A DNA stretch of 64,000 nucleotides, from assembly GCF_021390155.1 (NCBI RefSeq), contig NZ_CP089985.1, positions 5,659,501 to 5,723,500 on the forward strand, read 5' to 3'. Position numbers and translations under genes: made by a program. This document shows positions 1 to 10,083 of this stretch, piece by piece. Under the pieces are notes generated by a model. The model did not search any database. It was not told the origin of the DNA and saw nothing but the letters and a program-made list of their open reading frames with translations. The DNA is from Pseudomonas sp. HN11. GTDB taxonomy: Bacteria; Pseudomonadota; Gammaproteobacteria; Pseudomonadales; Pseudomonadaceae. Position 1 is the stretch's first letter, and each line of letters begins with the position of its first letter.

Positions 1-446
1 TGCTGAATAACGCCGGGATCATCCGCGACATGCACTTCATGCTGCAAAAGGAAGTGGTGGAACGTTTGGCCGCCGGCCCAGGTGGTGGCGATTGGGGCCG
101 TCTGTCGATAATGGTTCAGTACCACTGCCGCGTAGAGCATCTGTTCAACGTCGGCCCTGGTGCGTTCAATCCGCCGCCCAAGGTTGACTCGGCCATCGTT
201 CGCCTCGTGCCCCACGCCGTCCTGCCACACCCCGCCAAGGACCATAAGCTGCTGGAGCGGGTCGTTCGGGAGGCGTTCAACCAACGCCGCAAGACCCTGC
301 GCAATACACTCAAGGCCCTGCTGAGCACTGCCGAGATCGAAGCCGCTGGCGTCGACGGCAGCCTGCGCCCCGAGCAACTGGACCTGGCCGCATTCGTGCG
401 CCTGGCCGACCAATTGGCCATCCAGCCAGCGCCAACCGCGGACTGA
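1..446 (+). CDS. rsmA: 16S rRNA A1518/A1519 dimethyltransferase RsmA (KsgA), 5' truncated by window edge
   Basis: This is the C-terminal half of the SAM-dependent enzyme that dimethylates two adjacent adenines near the 3' end of 16S rRNA, a late step in 30S subunit maturation. The reading frame is open from base 3 and begins inside the catalytic domain. Family hallmarks visible are [10 protein letters not shown], the [21 protein letters not shown] block and the [15 protein letters not shown] helix that contacts rRNA. The start lies outside the window. The gene runs in the same direction as apaG and apaH, the usual pseudomonad and enterobacterial arrangement. Identification is secure; only the N-terminus is missing. 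Confidence 0.96.
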   Translation, partial: LNNAGIIRDMHFMLQKEVVERLAAGPGGGDWGRLSIMVQYHCRVEHLFNVGPGAFNPPPKVDSAIVRLVPHAVLPHPAKDHKLLERVVREAFNQRRKTLRNTLKALLSTAEIEAAGVDGSLRPEQLDLAAFVRLADQLAIQPAPTAD

Positions 447-543
447 TAGCACCGAGCAAGGCCAGACACATGTCTGGCCTAGTGCCCTCCTCTTGGCCTA
501 GACTGACCCGCATCTGCTGTCCTCCGCTTTTAAGGCCTCTTGC

Positions 544-924
544 ATGTCTGATCCTCGCTACCAGATCGACGTCAGCGTCGTCACCCGCTTCCTGGCGGAC
601 CAATCGCAACCTGAACAGAACCGCTTCGCCTTTGCCTACACCATCACGCTGAAAAACAACGGGCTGATACCGGCCAAGCTGCTATCACGCCATTGGGTCA
701 TCACTGACGGCGACGGCCAGGTCGAAGAAGTGCGTGGTTCCGGCGTGGTTGGTCAGCAGCCGTTGATCGACAGCGGTGCCAGCCATACCTACAGCAGCGG
801 CACGGTGATGACTTCCAAAGTTGGCACCATGCAAGGCTCGTATCAGATGAAAGCCACCGACGGCCAACTGTTCGACGCCATCATCGCGCCCTTCCGTCTC
901 GCGGTGCCGGGAGCCCTGCACTGA
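544..924 (+). CDS. apaG: ApaG protein (ApaG/DUF525 beta-sandwich)
   Basis: A 126-residue single-domain protein of the ApaG family, which has a fibronectin-III-like beta-sandwich fold. Its biochemical role is uncertain: a link to Co2+/Mg2+ efflux has been proposed, and the fold is also found in some F-box proteins. Visible hallmarks are the [20 protein letters not shown] block and the [18 protein letters not shown] block with the glycine-rich loop. The ATG at 544 gives the usual family length of about 125 residues. The stop codon overlaps the apaH start in a TGATG junction, so translation of the two is probably coupled. Confidence 0.95.
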   Translation: MSDPRYQIDVSVVTRFLADQSQPEQNRFAFAYTITLKNNGLIPAKLLSRHWVITDGDGQVEEVRGSGVVGQQPLIDSGASHTYSSGTVMTSKVGTMQGSYQMKATDGQLFDAIIAPFRLAVPGALH

Positions 925-1775
925 TGGCAACCTACGCGGTCGGTGATCTGCAAGGCTGTCTGGAACCCCTCAAGTGCCTCCTTGAACGCGTGGCCTTCGA
1001 CCCGGCAAAAGATCGCCTGTGGCTGGTCGGTGATCTGGTCAATCGCGGCCCTGAGTCCTTGGATACCCTGCGCTACCTATATAGCCTGCGCGAATCCCTG
1101 GTGTGCGTACTGGGCAACCATGACCTGCACTTGCTGGCCGCCGGCAATAACATCGAGCGCTTGAAAAAGGGCGACACCCTGCGGGAAATCCTCGAAGCGC
1201 CAGACCGCGCCGAATTGCTCGACTGGCTGCGCCGGCAAAAAATCATGCATTACGACGAAGGCCGCAACATGGCGCTGGTCCACGCGGGCATCCCGCCCCA
1301 GTGGACACTGAAGAAAGCCCTCAAGTGCGCCGCCGAAGTCGAAAGCGCCCTGGCCGATGACAACCTGTACACCGCCTACCTTGATGGCATGTACGGCAAC
1401 GAACCGGTGAAATGGGACAACGACCTGACGGGTGTCGCGCGCCTGCGGGTAATCACCAATTATTTCACGCGCATGCGCTTCTGCACCGCCGAGGGCAAGT
1501 TGGACCTCAAGAGCAAGGAAGGTGCCGACACCGCGCTGCCCGGCTACAAACCGTGGTTTGCTCACAAAGAGCGCAAGACCCGTGACACCAAAATCGTTTT
1601 CGGTCACTGGGCGGCCCTCGAAGGCAAGTGCGATGAGCCCGGCGTGTTCGCACTCGACACTGGTTGCGTGTGGGGTGGTGCCATGACCTTGATGAACATC
1701 GACACGGGCGAGCGTTACAACTGCCAGTGCAAATCCCCCCTTCCCGTTACACTGCCGGCTACTGCCAAGACATAG
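924..1775 (+). CDS. apaH: Symmetrical bis(5'-nucleosyl)-tetraphosphatase ApaH
   Basis: Hydrolyses Ap4A to two ADP in the cytoplasm and also removes Np4N caps from RNA. The metallophosphatase motifs are complete: GDLQG at residues 7-11, GDLVNRG at 36-42 and GNHD at 64-67. Downstream are LVHAGIPP and the FGHWAALEG histidine motif. The length of 283 residues is normal. The start overlaps the apaG stop by one base. glpE follows after 9 bases, so apaG-apaH-glpE is probably one transcript, perhaps starting upstream in rsmA. Confidence 0.97.
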   Translation: MATYAVGDLQGCLEPLKCLLERVAFDPAKDRLWLVGDLVNRGPESLDTLRYLYSLRESLVCVLGNHDLHLLAAGNNIERLKKGDTLREILEAPDRAELLDWLRRQKIMHYDEGRNMALVHAGIPPQWTLKKALKCAAEVESALADDNLYTAYLDGMYGNEPVKWDNDLTGVARLRVITNYFTRMRFCTAEGKLDLKSKEGADTALPGYKPWFAHKERKTRDTKIVFGHWAALEGKCDEPGVFALDTGCVWGGAMTLMNIDTGERYNCQCKSPLPVTLPATAKT

Positions 1776-1784
1776 GAGTCCGCC

Positions 1785-2114
1785 ATGAGCGAATTCAAAC
1801 GCATCCCCCCTGAACAAGCCCAGGCACTGCGCGAGCAAGGTGCCGTGGTGGTCGATATCCGTGACCAGCCGACGTATGCGGCTGGCCACATCAGCGGTGC
1901 CCAGCACCTGGACAACGTCAACATTGCCGATTTCATCCGCGCCGCCGACCTCGACGCACCGGTGATCGTGGCTTGTTACCACGGCAACTCCAGCCAGAGC
2001 GCAGCCGCCTATCTGATCAGCCAGGGCTTCTCCGACGTCTATAGCCTGGATGGCGGCTTTGAACTGTGGCGTACGACCTATCCTGCAGAAATTTCTTCCG
2101 GCAATTCGCAATAA
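1785..2114 (+). CDS. glpE: Thiosulfate sulfurtransferase GlpE (single-domain rhodanese)
   Basis: A 109-residue single-domain rhodanese that transfers a sulfane sulfur from thiosulfate to cyanide or other thiophilic acceptors. The catalytic cysteine is Cys64 in the loop CYHGNS (64-69), and [13 protein letters not shown] is the typical N-terminal rhodanese block. The start ATG at 1785 is preceded by a good SD (AGGAGTCCGCC). It is the last gene of the apaG-apaH-glpE group here and is not linked to glycerol-3-phosphate genes as in E. coli. The sequence and length match the pseudomonad GlpE type. Confidence 0.94.
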   Translation: MSEFKRIPPEQAQALREQGAVVVDIRDQPTYAAGHISGAQHLDNVNIADFIRAADLDAPVIVACYHGNSSQSAAAYLISQGFSDVYSLDGGFELWRTTYPAEISSGNSQ

Positions 2115-2154
2115 TTTTTTTCAAACCCCGCTACCCCGCGTGACGCTTGGGCTC

Positions 2155-2177
2155 GCGCCGTTTCTGACGAACGGCGC
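2155..2177 (+). other. Perfect 8-bp hairpin in the glpE-prkA gap
   Basis: GCGCCGTT (2155-2162) and AACGGCGC (2170-2177) form a perfect 8-bp stem with a 7-base loop, 41 bases after the glpE stop. No U-tract follows, so it is not a classic intrinsic terminator. A second short palindrome, GCCGGT-AC-ACCGGC, lies at 2259-2272 in the same 285-base gap upstream of prkA. Either could be a leader structure or an operator; the sequence alone does not decide. Confidence 0.4.
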
Positions 2178-2399
2178 ATCCAAACTAATTACGCATCGCG
2201 CCTTGACCTCTCCGATTCCGAACTATCCTTAAGCGCAGGCCATCCGAATCAGGGGAGAGCCGGTACACCGGCGTGCGGGTCATCGGTAACGTTTCAGGGT
2301 GTTCTGGGGGGAAAACGGTCATTGGCGTCAGCCAATGTCTGCCAGCATCGACTGATTGATCCGGCGTCGGCTCCACGTATCGAGCGAGGTGACGACGTC

Positions 2400-4322
2400 A
2401 TGAGTATTTTTAGCCACTTCCAACAACGCTTCGCATCCACACAGCAGGAAGAACTCACGCTGCAAGAGTATCTTGAGCTGTGCAAACAGGATCGCAGCAC
2501 CTATGCGTCTGCCGCAGAGCGCCTGCTATTGGCGATTGGCGAGCCGGAACTGGTGGAAACCGCCAACAACTCCCGGCTGTCGCGAATATTCTCCAATAAG
2601 GTGATCCGGCGCTATCCGGCCTTTGAAGACTTCCATGGCATGGAAGAATGCATTGACCAGATCGTGTCCTACTTCCGGCATGCCGCCCAAGGCCTGGAAG
2701 AGAAGAAACAGATCCTCTACCTGCTCGGCCCCGTCGGCGGCGGTAAATCGTCCCTGGCTGAAAAGCTCAAACAACTGATCGAGAAGGTGCCCTTCTACGC
2801 CATCAAGGGTTCACCGGTGTTCGAGTCGCCCCTGGGCCTGTTCAACGCCACGGAAGATGGCGCAATCCTCGAAGAAGACTTCAGCATCCCGCGTCGCTAC
2901 CTCAACACCATCATGTCGCCTTGGGCCACCAAACGCCTGGCCGAGTTCGGCGGTGACATCAGCCAGTTCCGCGTTGTGAAGCTTTACCCGTCCATCCTCA
3001 ACCAGATCGGCGTGGCCAAGACCGAACCGGGCGACGAGAACAACCAGGACATCTCGGCGCTGGTGGGCAAGGTCGATATCCGCAAGCTCGAAGAATTCCC
3101 ACAGAACGACGCCGACGCCTACAGCTATTCGGGTGCGCTGTGCCGTGCCAACCAGGGCCTGATGGAGTTCGTGGAGATGTTCAAGGCGCCGATCAAGGTG
3201 CTGCACCCACTGCTCACCGCGACCCAGGAAGGCAACTACAACAGCACCGAAGGCCTGGGGGCGATCCCGTTCACCGGGATCCTGCTGGCCCACTCCAACG
3301 AATCGGAGTGGCACACCTTCCGCAACAACAAAAACAACGAAGCCTTCATTGACCGGATCTACATCGTCAAGGTGCCGTACTGCCTGCGGGTCAGCGACGA
3401 AATCAAGATCTACGACAAGTTGCTGTTCAACAGTTCCCTGGCCAAGGCCCATTGCGCACCCGACACCCTCAAGATGCTCGCCCAGTTCACCGTGCTGTCT
3501 CGCCTCAAGGAGCCGGAGAACTCGAACATTTATTCGAAGATGCGCGTGTACGACGGTGAAAACCTCAAGGACACAGATCCCAAGGCCAAGTCGATCCAGG
3601 AGTACCGCGACACCGCCGGTGTGGATGAAGGGATGAATGGCCTGTCGACGCGCTTCGCGTTCAAGATCCTGTCCAAGGTCTTCAACTTCGACCCTCACGA
3701 AATTGCGGCCAACCCGGTGCACCTGCTCTACGTGCTGGAACAGCAGATCGAACAGGAGCAGTTCCAGGCGGAAACCCGCGAACGCTACCTGCGCTTCCTC
3801 AAGGAGTACCTGGCGCCACGCTACATCGAGTTCATCGGCAAGGAAATCCAGACCGCGTACCTGGAGTCCTACAGCGAATACGGCCAGAACATCTTCGACC
3901 GCTATGTGCTGTACGCCGACTTCTGGATCCAGGACCAGGAATACCGCGACCCGGAAACCGGCGAGATCCTCAACCGCGTGGCCCTCAACGAGGAACTGGA
4001 AAAAATCGAGAAGCCGGCTGGCATCAGCAATCCGAAGGATTTCCGCAACGAAATCGTCAACTTCGTGCTGCGCGCCCGCGCCAACAACAATGGCAAGAAC
4101 CCGACCTGGCTCAGCTACGAGAAGCTGCGGGTGGTCATCGAGAAGAAAATGTTCTCCAACACCGAGGATCTGCTGCCGGTCATCAGCTTCAATGCCAAGG
4201 CCAGCAAGGAGGATCAGCAAAAACACAACGACTTCGTCACACGCATGGTCGAGCGCGGCTACACCGACAAACAGGTACGACTTCTTTCGGAATGGTACCT
4301 ACGGGTCCGGAAATCGCAGTAA
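2400..4322 (+). CDS. prkA: PrkA/YeaG family serine protein kinase
   Basis: A cytoplasmic AAA-like protein kinase of the PrkA family (YeaG in E. coli), linked to nitrogen starvation and stationary-phase stress. It has 640 residues, close to the roughly 644 of YeaG. An N-terminal AAA/PrkA domain carries the Walker A motif GPVGGGKS at residues 110-117; the C-terminal half is the PrkA domain. The frame is open further upstream, but ATG 2400 is preceded by the SD-like GCGAGGTGAC and gives the family N-terminus MSIFSHFQQRF. It forms the conserved trio prkA-yeaH-spoVR. Upstream, CTATCCTTA at about 2222 could be part of an RpoS-type -10 element, which is only a guess. Confidence 0.95.
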   Translation: MSIFSHFQQRFASTQQEELTLQEYLELCKQDRSTYASAAERLLLAIGEPELVETANNSRLSRIFSNKVIRRYPAFEDFHGMEECIDQIVSYFRHAAQGLEEKKQILYLLGPVGGGKSSLAEKLKQLIEKVPFYAIKGSPVFESPLGLFNATEDGAILEEDFSIPRRYLNTIMSPWATKRLAEFGGDISQFRVVKLYPSILNQIGVAKTEPGDENNQDISALVGKVDIRKLEEFPQNDADAYSYSGALCRANQGLMEFVEMFKAPIKVLHPLLTATQEGNYNSTEGLGAIPFTGILLAHSNESEWHTFRNNKNNEAFIDRIYIVKVPYCLRVSDEIKIYDKLLFNSSLAKAHCAPDTLKMLAQFTVLSRLKEPENSNIYSKMRVYDGENLKDTDPKAKSIQEYRDTAGVDEGMNGLSTRFAFKILSKVFNFDPHEIAANPVHLLYVLEQQIEQEQFQAETRERYLRFLKEYLAPRYIEFIGKEIQTAYLESYSEYGQNIFDRYVLYADFWIQDQEYRDPETGEILNRVALNEELEKIEKPAGISNPKDFRNEIVNFVLRARANNNGKNPTWLSYEKLRVVIEKKMFSNTEDLLPVISFNAKASKEDQQKHNDFVTRMVERGYTDKQVRLLSEWYLRVRKSQ

Positions 4323-4330
4323 GAGAGCAG

Positions 4331-4408
4331 CTGCAAGCTTCTAGCTACAAGCTGCAAGTAAAAGCCTTCCCGCTCTTGCTTGCAGCTTGATGCTTACGAC
4401 TTGAAGCT
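4331..4408 (+). repeat. Imperfect inverted repeat between prkA and yeaH
   Basis: The 100-base gap holds copies of an AGCTGCAAGCTT-like word on the left and the complementary CTTGCAGCTTGATGCTTACGA on the right. Together they form a long imperfect hairpin with arms of about 30 bases. This kind of GCTTGCAGCTTGAAGCTTG repeat is dispersed in fluorescent pseudomonad genomes, as I recall. It lies inside an operon, so it could stabilise the upstream mRNA or act as a processing site between prkA and yeaH. Confidence 0.6.
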
Positions 4409-4422
4409 CCCCGGAGGGGCCC

Positions 4423-5694
4423 ATGAGCTATGTGATCGACCGACGCCTCAATGGCAAGAACAAGAGCACGGTAAACCGCCAGCGTTTCCTGCGGCGTTAC
4501 CGTGACCACATCAAAAAGGCCGTCGAAGAGGCCGTCAGCCGCCGCTCCATTACAGACATGGAGCATGGCGAGCAAATCAGCATTCCCGGACGGGACATTG
4601 ACGAACCGGTGCTGCACCACGGGCGGGGCGGCAAACAAACTGTCGTTCACCCTGGTAACAAGGAATTCACTACTGGCGAACATATCCAGCGCCCCCAAGG
4701 GGGGGGCGGCGGCAAAGGACCGGGCAAGGCGGGCAATTCCGGCGAAGGCATGGATGAGTTCGTGTTCCAGATCACCCAAGAAGAATTCCTCGAGTTCATG
4801 TTCGAAGATCTGGAGTTGCCTAACCTGGTCAAACGCAACCTGACCGGCACCGACACCTTCAAGACCGTGCGCGCCGGGATCAGCAACGAAGGCAACCCGT
4901 CACGCATTAACATCATTCGCACCCTGCGCTCGGCCCACGCCCGGCGTATTGCCCTGTCGGGCAGCAGTCGCGCCAAGCTGAAGGAGGCCAAGGAAGAGTT
5001 GGCACGCTTGAAGCGCGAGGAACCGGACAATTTCGGCGATATCCAGGAAATCGAGGCGGAAATCGAGAAGCTCAGCGCGCGCATTCATCGCGTGCCCTTC
5101 CTCGACACCTTCGACCTGAAATACAACCTGCTGGTCAAGCAACCCAACCCCAGCTCCAAGGCGGTGATGTTCTGCCTGATGGACGTATCCGGCTCCATGA
5201 CCCAGGCCACCAAGGACATCGCCAAACGCTTCTTCATCCTGCTGTACCTGTTCCTGAAGCGGAACTACGACAAGATCGACGTAGTGTTCATCCGCCATCA
5301 CACCAGTGCCCGGGAAGTGGATGAAGAAGAGTTCTTTTACTCGCGGGAAACCGGCGGCACCATTGTTTCCAGCGCGTTGAAGCTGATGCAGGAGATCATG
5401 GCCGAACGCTACCCGGCCAATGAGTGGAACATCTACGCCGCCCAGGCCTCGGACGGTGACAACTGGAACGACGACTCCCCAATCTGCCGCGACATCCTGG
5501 TCAACCAGATCATGCCGTTCGTGCAGTACTACACTTATGTTGAAATCACCCCCCGTGAGCACCAGGCCCTGTGGTTCGAATACGAGCGCATCGGCGAAGC
5601 CTTTGCCGACACGTTCGCCCAGCAGCAACTGGTCTCGGCCGGCGATATCTACCCGGTCTTCCGTGAACTCTTCCAGCGCAGGTTAGTGACATGA
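4423..5694 (+). CDS. YeaH/DUF444 family protein with von Willebrand A-like domain
   Basis: A 423-residue cytoplasmic DUF444 protein (YeaH in E. coli), nearly always encoded next to PrkA and thought to work with it in the stress response; no enzymatic activity is established. An N-terminal charged region contains a glycine/lysine-rich stretch (residues 92-109) and a coiled-coil-like helix near 184-222. A vWA-like domain follows with the metal-site motif DVSGS at 254-258. ATG 4423 has the SD GGAGGGG. The stop overlaps the spoVR start by four bases (ATGA), so the two proteins are probably made in step. Confidence 0.93.
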   Translation: MSYVIDRRLNGKNKSTVNRQRFLRRYRDHIKKAVEEAVSRRSITDMEHGEQISIPGRDIDEPVLHHGRGGKQTVVHPGNKEFTTGEHIQRPQGGGGGKGPGKAGNSGEGMDEFVFQITQEEFLEFMFEDLELPNLVKRNLTGTDTFKTVRAGISNEGNPSRINIIRTLRSAHARRIALSGSSRAKLKEAKEELARLKREEPDNFGDIQEIEAEIEKLSARIHRVPFLDTFDLKYNLLVKQPNPSSKAVMFCLMDVSGSMTQATKDIAKRFFILLYLFLKRNYDKIDVVFIRHHTSAREVDEEEFFYSRETGGTIVSSALKLMQEIMAERYPANEWNIYAAQASDGDNWNDDSPICRDILVNQIMPFVQYYTYVEITPREHQALWFEYERIGEAFADTFAQQQLVSAGDIYPVFRELFQRRLVT

Positions 5695-7256
5695 CCGCCA
5701 AAAAAGAGCAAAAACGCCAACCCATATCCACGGGGTCTGAGTGGACCTTTGAACTGATCCAGGCCTATGACCGGGAAATCAGCCGTATTGCGGCGGGCTA
5801 TGCCCTGGATACCTATCCCAACCAGATCGAGGTGATCACCGCCGAACAGATGATGGATGCCTATGCGTCGGTGGGCATGCCACTGGGTTATCACCATTGG
5901 TCCTACGGTAAACACTTTCTCAGCACCGAGAAGTCCTATACCCGTGGCCAGATGGGCCTGGCCTACGAGATCGTGATCAACTCCGACCCGTGCATCGCCT
6001 ACCTGATGGAGGAGAACACCATCTGCATGCAGGCGTTGGTGGTGGCGCATGCCTGCTACGGGCATAACAGCTTCTTCAAGGGCAATTACCTGTTCCGCAC
6101 CTGGACCGACGCCAGTTCGATCATCGATTACCTGGTGTTCGCCAAGCAGTACATCATGCAATGCGAGGAGCGCCACGGCATCGATGCGGTCGAGGATCTG
6201 CTTGATTCCTGCCATGCGCTGATGAACTACGGGGTGGACCGTTACAAACGACCGTATCCGATCTCCGCCGAGGAGGAACGCCTGCGCCAGAAGGAGCGCG
6301 AGGAGCACCTGCAGAAACAGATCAACGACCTGTGGCGCACCATTCCGAAAAAAGTCGGAAAGAACAGCGACAAGGACGATGCGCGCTTCCCCGCCGAACC
6401 TCAAGAGAACATCCTCTATTTCCTGGAAAAGCACGCGCCGTTACTGGAACCCTGGCAACGGGAAATCGTGCGTATCGTGCGCAAGATTGCCCAATACTTT
6501 TATCCACAACGCCAGACCCAGGTAATGAACGAAGGTTGGGCAACGTTCTGGCATTACACGCTGATGAACGATTTGTATGACGAAGGCCTGGTCACTGACG
6601 GCTTCATGATGGAGTTCCTTACGTCCCACACCAGCGTAGTGTTCCAGCCTGGGTTCGATAGCCCGTATTACAGCGGCATCAACCCCTATGCGTTGGGCTT
6701 CGCCATGTACCGTGATATCCGGCGCATGTGCGAGCACCCTACAGAGGAGGACCGCCGCTGGTTCCCGGAAATCGCCGGGAGCGATTGGCTGTCCACGATC
6801 AAGTTCGCCATGAGCAGCTTCAAGGATGAGAGCTTCATCCTGCAGTACCTGTCGCCTCAGGTAATCCGCGACCTCAAGCTGTTCAGCATTCTCGATGACG
6901 ACCTCAAGGATGATCTGTTGGTTCCGGCCATCCACGATGAATCCGGCTACCGCACCATCCGCGAAACCCTGGCCGCGCAGTACAACCTGGGCAACCGGGA
7001 GCCCAACGTGCAGATCTACAGCATTGATGTGCGTGGCGACCGCTCGCTGACCTTGCGTCACCAGCAGCACGATCGCAAACCCCTGGGCGAATCCACCGAA
7101 GAAGTGCTCAAACACCTGCACCGGTTGTGGGGCTTCGATATTCACCTGGAAACCTTACAGGGCGACCAGGTGATGAAAACCCACCACGTGCCACCTCGCA
7201 CCGATCACAGCGATAACGACTACGGCCGCCTGGACCTGGCCGTCGTTCATCTCTGA
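5691..7256 (+). CDS. SpoVR family protein (YcgB-like)
   Basis: A 521-residue member of the SpoVR/YcgB family, whose function in non-sporulating bacteria is unknown. Conserved blocks include [27 protein letters not shown] and [12 protein letters not shown] segments. They are rich in His, Glu and Cys and look like a metal site, though this is inference. The start overlaps the yeaH stop in ATGA, completing the prkA-yeaH-spoVR operon often tied to RpoS-dependent stationary-phase expression in proteobacteria. The transcript probably ends at the hairpin before cca. Confidence 0.94.
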   Translation: MTAKKEQKRQPISTGSEWTFELIQAYDREISRIAAGYALDTYPNQIEVITAEQMMDAYASVGMPLGYHHWSYGKHFLSTEKSYTRGQMGLAYEIVINSDPCIAYLMEENTICMQALVVAHACYGHNSFFKGNYLFRTWTDASSIIDYLVFAKQYIMQCEERHGIDAVEDLLDSCHALMNYGVDRYKRPYPISAEEERLRQKEREEHLQKQINDLWRTIPKKVGKNSDKDDARFPAEPQENILYFLEKHAPLLEPWQREIVRIVRKIAQYFYPQRQTQVMNEGWATFWHYTLMNDLYDEGLVTDGFMMEFLTSHTSVVFQPGFDSPYYSGINPYALGFAMYRDIRRMCEHPTEEDRRWFPEIAGSDWLSTIKFAMSSFKDESFILQYLSPQVIRDLKLFSILDDDLKDDLLVPAIHDESGYRTIRETLAAQYNLGNREPNVQIYSIDVRGDRSLTLRHQQHDRKPLGESTEEVLKHLHRLWGFDIHLETLQGDQVMKTHHVPPRTDHSDNDYGRLDLAVVHL

Positions 7257-7262
7257 AACAGC

Positions 7263-7318
7263 AAAGCCTCCATTGGCCTGGCACAGACGGTATCCTGTGG
7301 CGCTAATGGAGGCTTTTT
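7263..7318 (+). terminator. Long hairpin ending spoVR and masking the cca ribosome binding site
   Basis: AAAGCCTCCATT (7263-7274) pairs perfectly with AATGGAGGCTTT (7305-7316), extendable by about three pairs with one wobble. A five-T run (7314-7318) starts inside the end of the right arm. It looks like an intrinsic terminator for the prkA operon. The right arm also contains the cca SD, GGAGG at 7308-7312, seven bases before the cca ATG at 7320. In any read-through mRNA the cca ribosome binding site would therefore be sequestered. Confidence 0.7.
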
Positions 7319-7319
7319 C

Positions 7320-8549
7320 ATGAAAATCTACAAAGTCGGCGGCGCAGTACGGGATCGCCTCTTGGGTATTGCGGTCACCGATATCGACCGCGTTGTCGTG
7401 GGCGCAACTGCTGAAGAGATGCTTGCCAGGGGCTACAAGCCCGTGGGCGCTGACTTCCCGGTGTTCCTGGACCCAAAGAACGGTGACGAGTACGCGCTGG
7501 CCCGTACCGAACGCAAAAGCGGCCGGGGTTATGGCGGCTTTGTGTTTCATGCCAGCCCCGAGGTGACGCTGGAAGAAGATCTGATCCGTCGCGACCTGAC
7601 CATCAACGCCATGGCGGAAGACGATCACGGCAACTTGATCGACCCTTATCACGGCCAGCGTGATCTTGAAGAGCGCATTCTTCGCCATGTTTCTCCGGCG
7701 TTCGCCGAAGATCCCCTGCGTGTGTTGCGTGTTGCGCGCTTCGCCGCACGCTATGCATCACTGGGTTTTACCGTCGCGCCAGAAACACTTGAACTGATGC
7801 GCCAGCTCAGCGAATCCGGCGAACTGGAAGCGCTGACGCCGGAGCGCAGCTGGAAAGAAATCTCCCGAGCGCTGATGGAAAACCAACCCCAAGTGTTTAT
7901 CCAGGTACTGCGCGACTGCGACGCGCTGAAAACCTTGATGCCAGAGGTGAATGCGCTGTTCGGCGTTCCGCAACCTGAAACCCATCACCCCGAAATCGAC
8001 ACCGGCGTACACACATTAAGCGTGTTGGAACAAGCCGCCTTGCACCAGCAACCACTGACGGTGCGCTGGGCCTGTCTACTGCACGACCTGGGCAAAGGCA
8101 CGACGCCTGTGGATAAGCTGCCGCAACACATCGCTCATGAACACCGGGGCTTGAAGCTGATCAAGACCGTCAATGACCGCTTCAAGGTACCAAGGGATTG
8201 CCAGGAACTGGCGTTACTGGTGGGCCAGTATCACACCCACGGTCATCGTGCGCTGGAACTGAAAGCCTCGACATTGCTGGAACTGCTGCAAAGTTTCGAC
8301 GTTTACCGTCGGCCGCAGCGCTTTGAGGAGTTCGTGGTCGCGTGCGAGATGGATGCGCGTGGCCGCAAAGGCTTGGAACAGAGAAGTTATCCACAAGCGG
8401 ATTACTTGCGTGGGGCGGCAAAGGCGGCTCGCGAAGTGGCCGTTGCGCCCTTATTGGAGAAAGGTTTCAAAGGCCCGGAGCTGGGCGAGGCACTCAAGCG
8501 CGAACGGCTCAGGGCCCTGAAGGCCTACAAGGAACAGCACTCCCTATAG
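7320..8549 (+). CDS. cca: Multifunctional CCA-adding enzyme (tRNA nucleotidyltransferase / HD phosphohydrolase)
   Basis: Adds or repairs the 3' CCA of tRNAs. The class II nucleotidyltransferase head shows [12 protein letters not shown] followed by the catalytic DID, and [10 protein letters not shown]. The C-terminal HD domain has HDLGKG, giving phosphatase and 2',3'-cyclic phosphodiesterase activities in family members. At 409 residues it is the long gammaproteobacterial form. ATG 7320 has a strong SD, which lies in the hairpin at 7305-7316. The 3' end overlaps the 3' end of convergent folK by six bases. Confidence 0.96.
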   Translation: MKIYKVGGAVRDRLLGIAVTDIDRVVVGATAEEMLARGYKPVGADFPVFLDPKNGDEYALARTERKSGRGYGGFVFHASPEVTLEEDLIRRDLTINAMAEDDHGNLIDPYHGQRDLEERILRHVSPAFAEDPLRVLRVARFAARYASLGFTVAPETLELMRQLSESGELEALTPERSWKEISRALMENQPQVFIQVLRDCDALKTLMPEVNALFGVPQPETHHPEIDTGVHTLSVLEQAALHQQPLTVRWACLLHDLGKGTTPVDKLPQHIAHEHRGLKLIKTVNDRFKVPRDCQELALLVGQYHTHGHRALELKASTLLELLQSFDVYRRPQRFEEFVVACEMDARGRKGLEQRSYPQADYLRGAAKAAREVAVAPLLEKGFKGPELGEALKRERLRALKAYKEQHSL

Positions 8550-9062
8550 GAGCGTGCCCGGTGTCAGCTGCCGGCCCTGCCACTCAAACCCGACAGGCGC
8601 CAACACCTGGTCGATCTGCGCCTCGCGCCACAACTCGGCCAGGGTCTTGCCCACCTCAGGATGCACACGCTCCGGCGCCATCAGCGACAGCGGCCACAGC
8701 ACAAAGGCGTTCTTGAGGATTTCCGCACGCGGCAGGATCAAACCATCGAAGTTGCCCACCAGATCACCATACAACAGCACATCGATATCCAGCGGCAGGC
8801 CCTTGCGATCCGGTGCATAACGACCATTGTCGGCCTCGATGAATTTCAACCGACGGTCCAGCTCCATCAACGGCAAGTCGGTGTAGGCCGATACCACCAG
8901 ATTGAAGAACGGGCCGCTTTTGATGCCCACCGGCTGACTTTCGAAAACCGCCGAACAGCGCAGATCGATCAAGAAGCTCGCCAGCGCATCCAGACCGGCG
9001 CAAAGATGAGACTCACGCTCGGTATTGCTGCCTAGACCAAGGTAAACCTGAGTTAGCGACAT
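8544..9062 (-). CDS. folK: 6-hydroxymethyl-7,8-dihydropterin pyrophosphokinase FolK
   Basis: Transfers pyrophosphate from ATP to 6-hydroxymethyl-7,8-dihydropterin in folate synthesis. The 172-residue protein begins with YLGLGSNTE and contains the signature [11 protein letters not shown] with its metal-binding aspartates, plus the VVSAYTDL substrate strand. The start ATG at 9062 overlaps the end of folB by ten bases, so the two folate genes are co-transcribed and probably coupled. The C-terminus ends in PGTLL and converges on cca. Confidence 0.94.
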   Translation of the reverse strand: MSLTQVYLGLGSNTERESHLCAGLDALASFLIDLRCSAVFESQPVGIKSGPFFNLVVSAYTDLPLMELDRRLKFIEADNGRYAPDRKGLPLDIDVLLYGDLVGNFDGLILPRAEILKNAFVLWPLSLMAPERVHPEVGKTLAELWREAQIDQVLAPVGFEWQGRQLTPGTLL

Positions 9063-9406
9063 CCGCGCTCAATCTCCACGCCCACGCCCCTGGCAGCCGG
9101 CACGGCGCCTGGCTTGGTCAATTTGAGGTGCAGCCAGGGAATCTGGAATTCACTCATCAACACTTCGGCCAAGCGCTCGGCAAAGGTTTCCACCAATTGG
9201 TACTGGGATTGCTCGGCAAAGAGCTGGATACGCGCGGACACACTGGCGTAATCCAGCGCCAACGTCAGATCATCACCGGCCGCAGCCGGGCGATTATCCC
9301 AGGCGAAGCTCAGGTCCAGGCGCAGGCATTGGCGGATTCCGCGCTCCCAGTCGTAGGCCCCGATAACGGTGTCGACTTCCAGGCCTTCGATAAACACTCT
9401 GTCCAA
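9053..9406 (-). CDS. folB: Dihydroneopterin aldolase FolB
   Basis: Converts 7,8-dihydroneopterin to 6-hydroxymethyl-dihydropterin and glycolaldehyde, the step just before FolK. The sequence has the family blocks [19 protein letters not shown] and LKLTKPGAV with the catalytic lysine. I chose a TTG start at 9406 (protein starts MDRVFIEG, 117 residues). GGAG lies just upstream at good spacing and the product then starts where the family does. A longer frame from another TTG at 9430 is possible but adds a non-conserved cysteine-rich tail. folK follows with a ten-base overlap. Confidence 0.92.
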   Translation of the reverse strand: MDRVFIEGLEVDTVIGAYDWERGIRQCLRLDLSFAWDNRPAAAGDDLTLALDYASVSARIQLFAEQSQYQLVETFAERLAEVLMSEFQIPWLHLKLTKPGAVPAARGVGVEIERGCR

Positions 9407-9480
9407 GCACTTTTCTCCGCAGCACGACAAGGGCGCGATGCCCCGTTAGAATCAGGGCATCCTCGCCCGGAATAGTTAGC

Positions 9481-10050
9481 ATGTTTTGGTCACTGGCGAT
9501 TTTCGCCTACCTGCTCGGCTCGCTGTCCTTCGCCATTTTGCTCAGCCGCCTGACGGGAAATCCCGACCCGCGAATGAGTGGCTCAGGCAATGCCGGCGCC
9601 ACCAATATGTTGCGCCTGGCCGGCAAGAAACTCGCCGTACTCACGCTGCTGGGCGACCTGTGCAAGGGCCTGTTGCCCGTGCTGATCGCCAGCCTCGTCG
9701 GCCTGCCCCTGCAACAGCAGGCCTGGATCGGCGTATGCGCCGTCCTCGGCCATCTGTTTCCCCTGTACTTCCGCTTTCGCGGTGGCAAGGGCGTCGCCAC
9801 GGCAGCCGGCATGTTGCTGGGGATCTACCCTCCGGCCGCCTTGCTGGCCGTACTCGCCTGGCTGCTGACGTTCTACCTGACCCGCACCAGCTCACTCGCC
9901 GCGCTGATCGCCACCCCACTCACCCTGCCGCTACTGGCCTGGCAAGAACCGGCGGCACTGCTGCCGATGAGCGCGCTGACACTGCTGATCGTCTGGCGTC
10001 ACCGGGGCAATTTACGCGACCTGTTTGCCGGGCGCGAACGGCATTTTTAA
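9481..10050 (+). CDS. plsY: Acyl-phosphate:glycerol-3-phosphate acyltransferase PlsY
   Basis: Inner-membrane enzyme that acylates position 1 of glycerol-3-phosphate with acyl-phosphate, starting phospholipid synthesis. The 189-residue protein has five to six hydrophobic segments and the conserved loops [12 protein letters not shown] and RGGKGVAT. It is divergent from folB with a 74-base gap that must hold both promoters; AGAAT around 9447 may be part of a -10 element. The C-terminal [14 protein letters not shown] is typical. tsaD lies convergent downstream. Confidence 0.95.
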   Translation: MFWSLAIFAYLLGSLSFAILLSRLTGNPDPRMSGSGNAGATNMLRLAGKKLAVLTLLGDLCKGLLPVLIASLVGLPLQQQAWIGVCAVLGHLFPLYFRFRGGKGVATAAGMLLGIYPPAALLAVLAWLLTFYLTRTSSLAALIATPLTLPLLAWQEPAALLPMSALTLLIVWRHRGNLRDLFAGRERHF

Positions 10051-10083
10051 ATACCGTCGATGGCCCCGGCCCATCTTGCGGCC

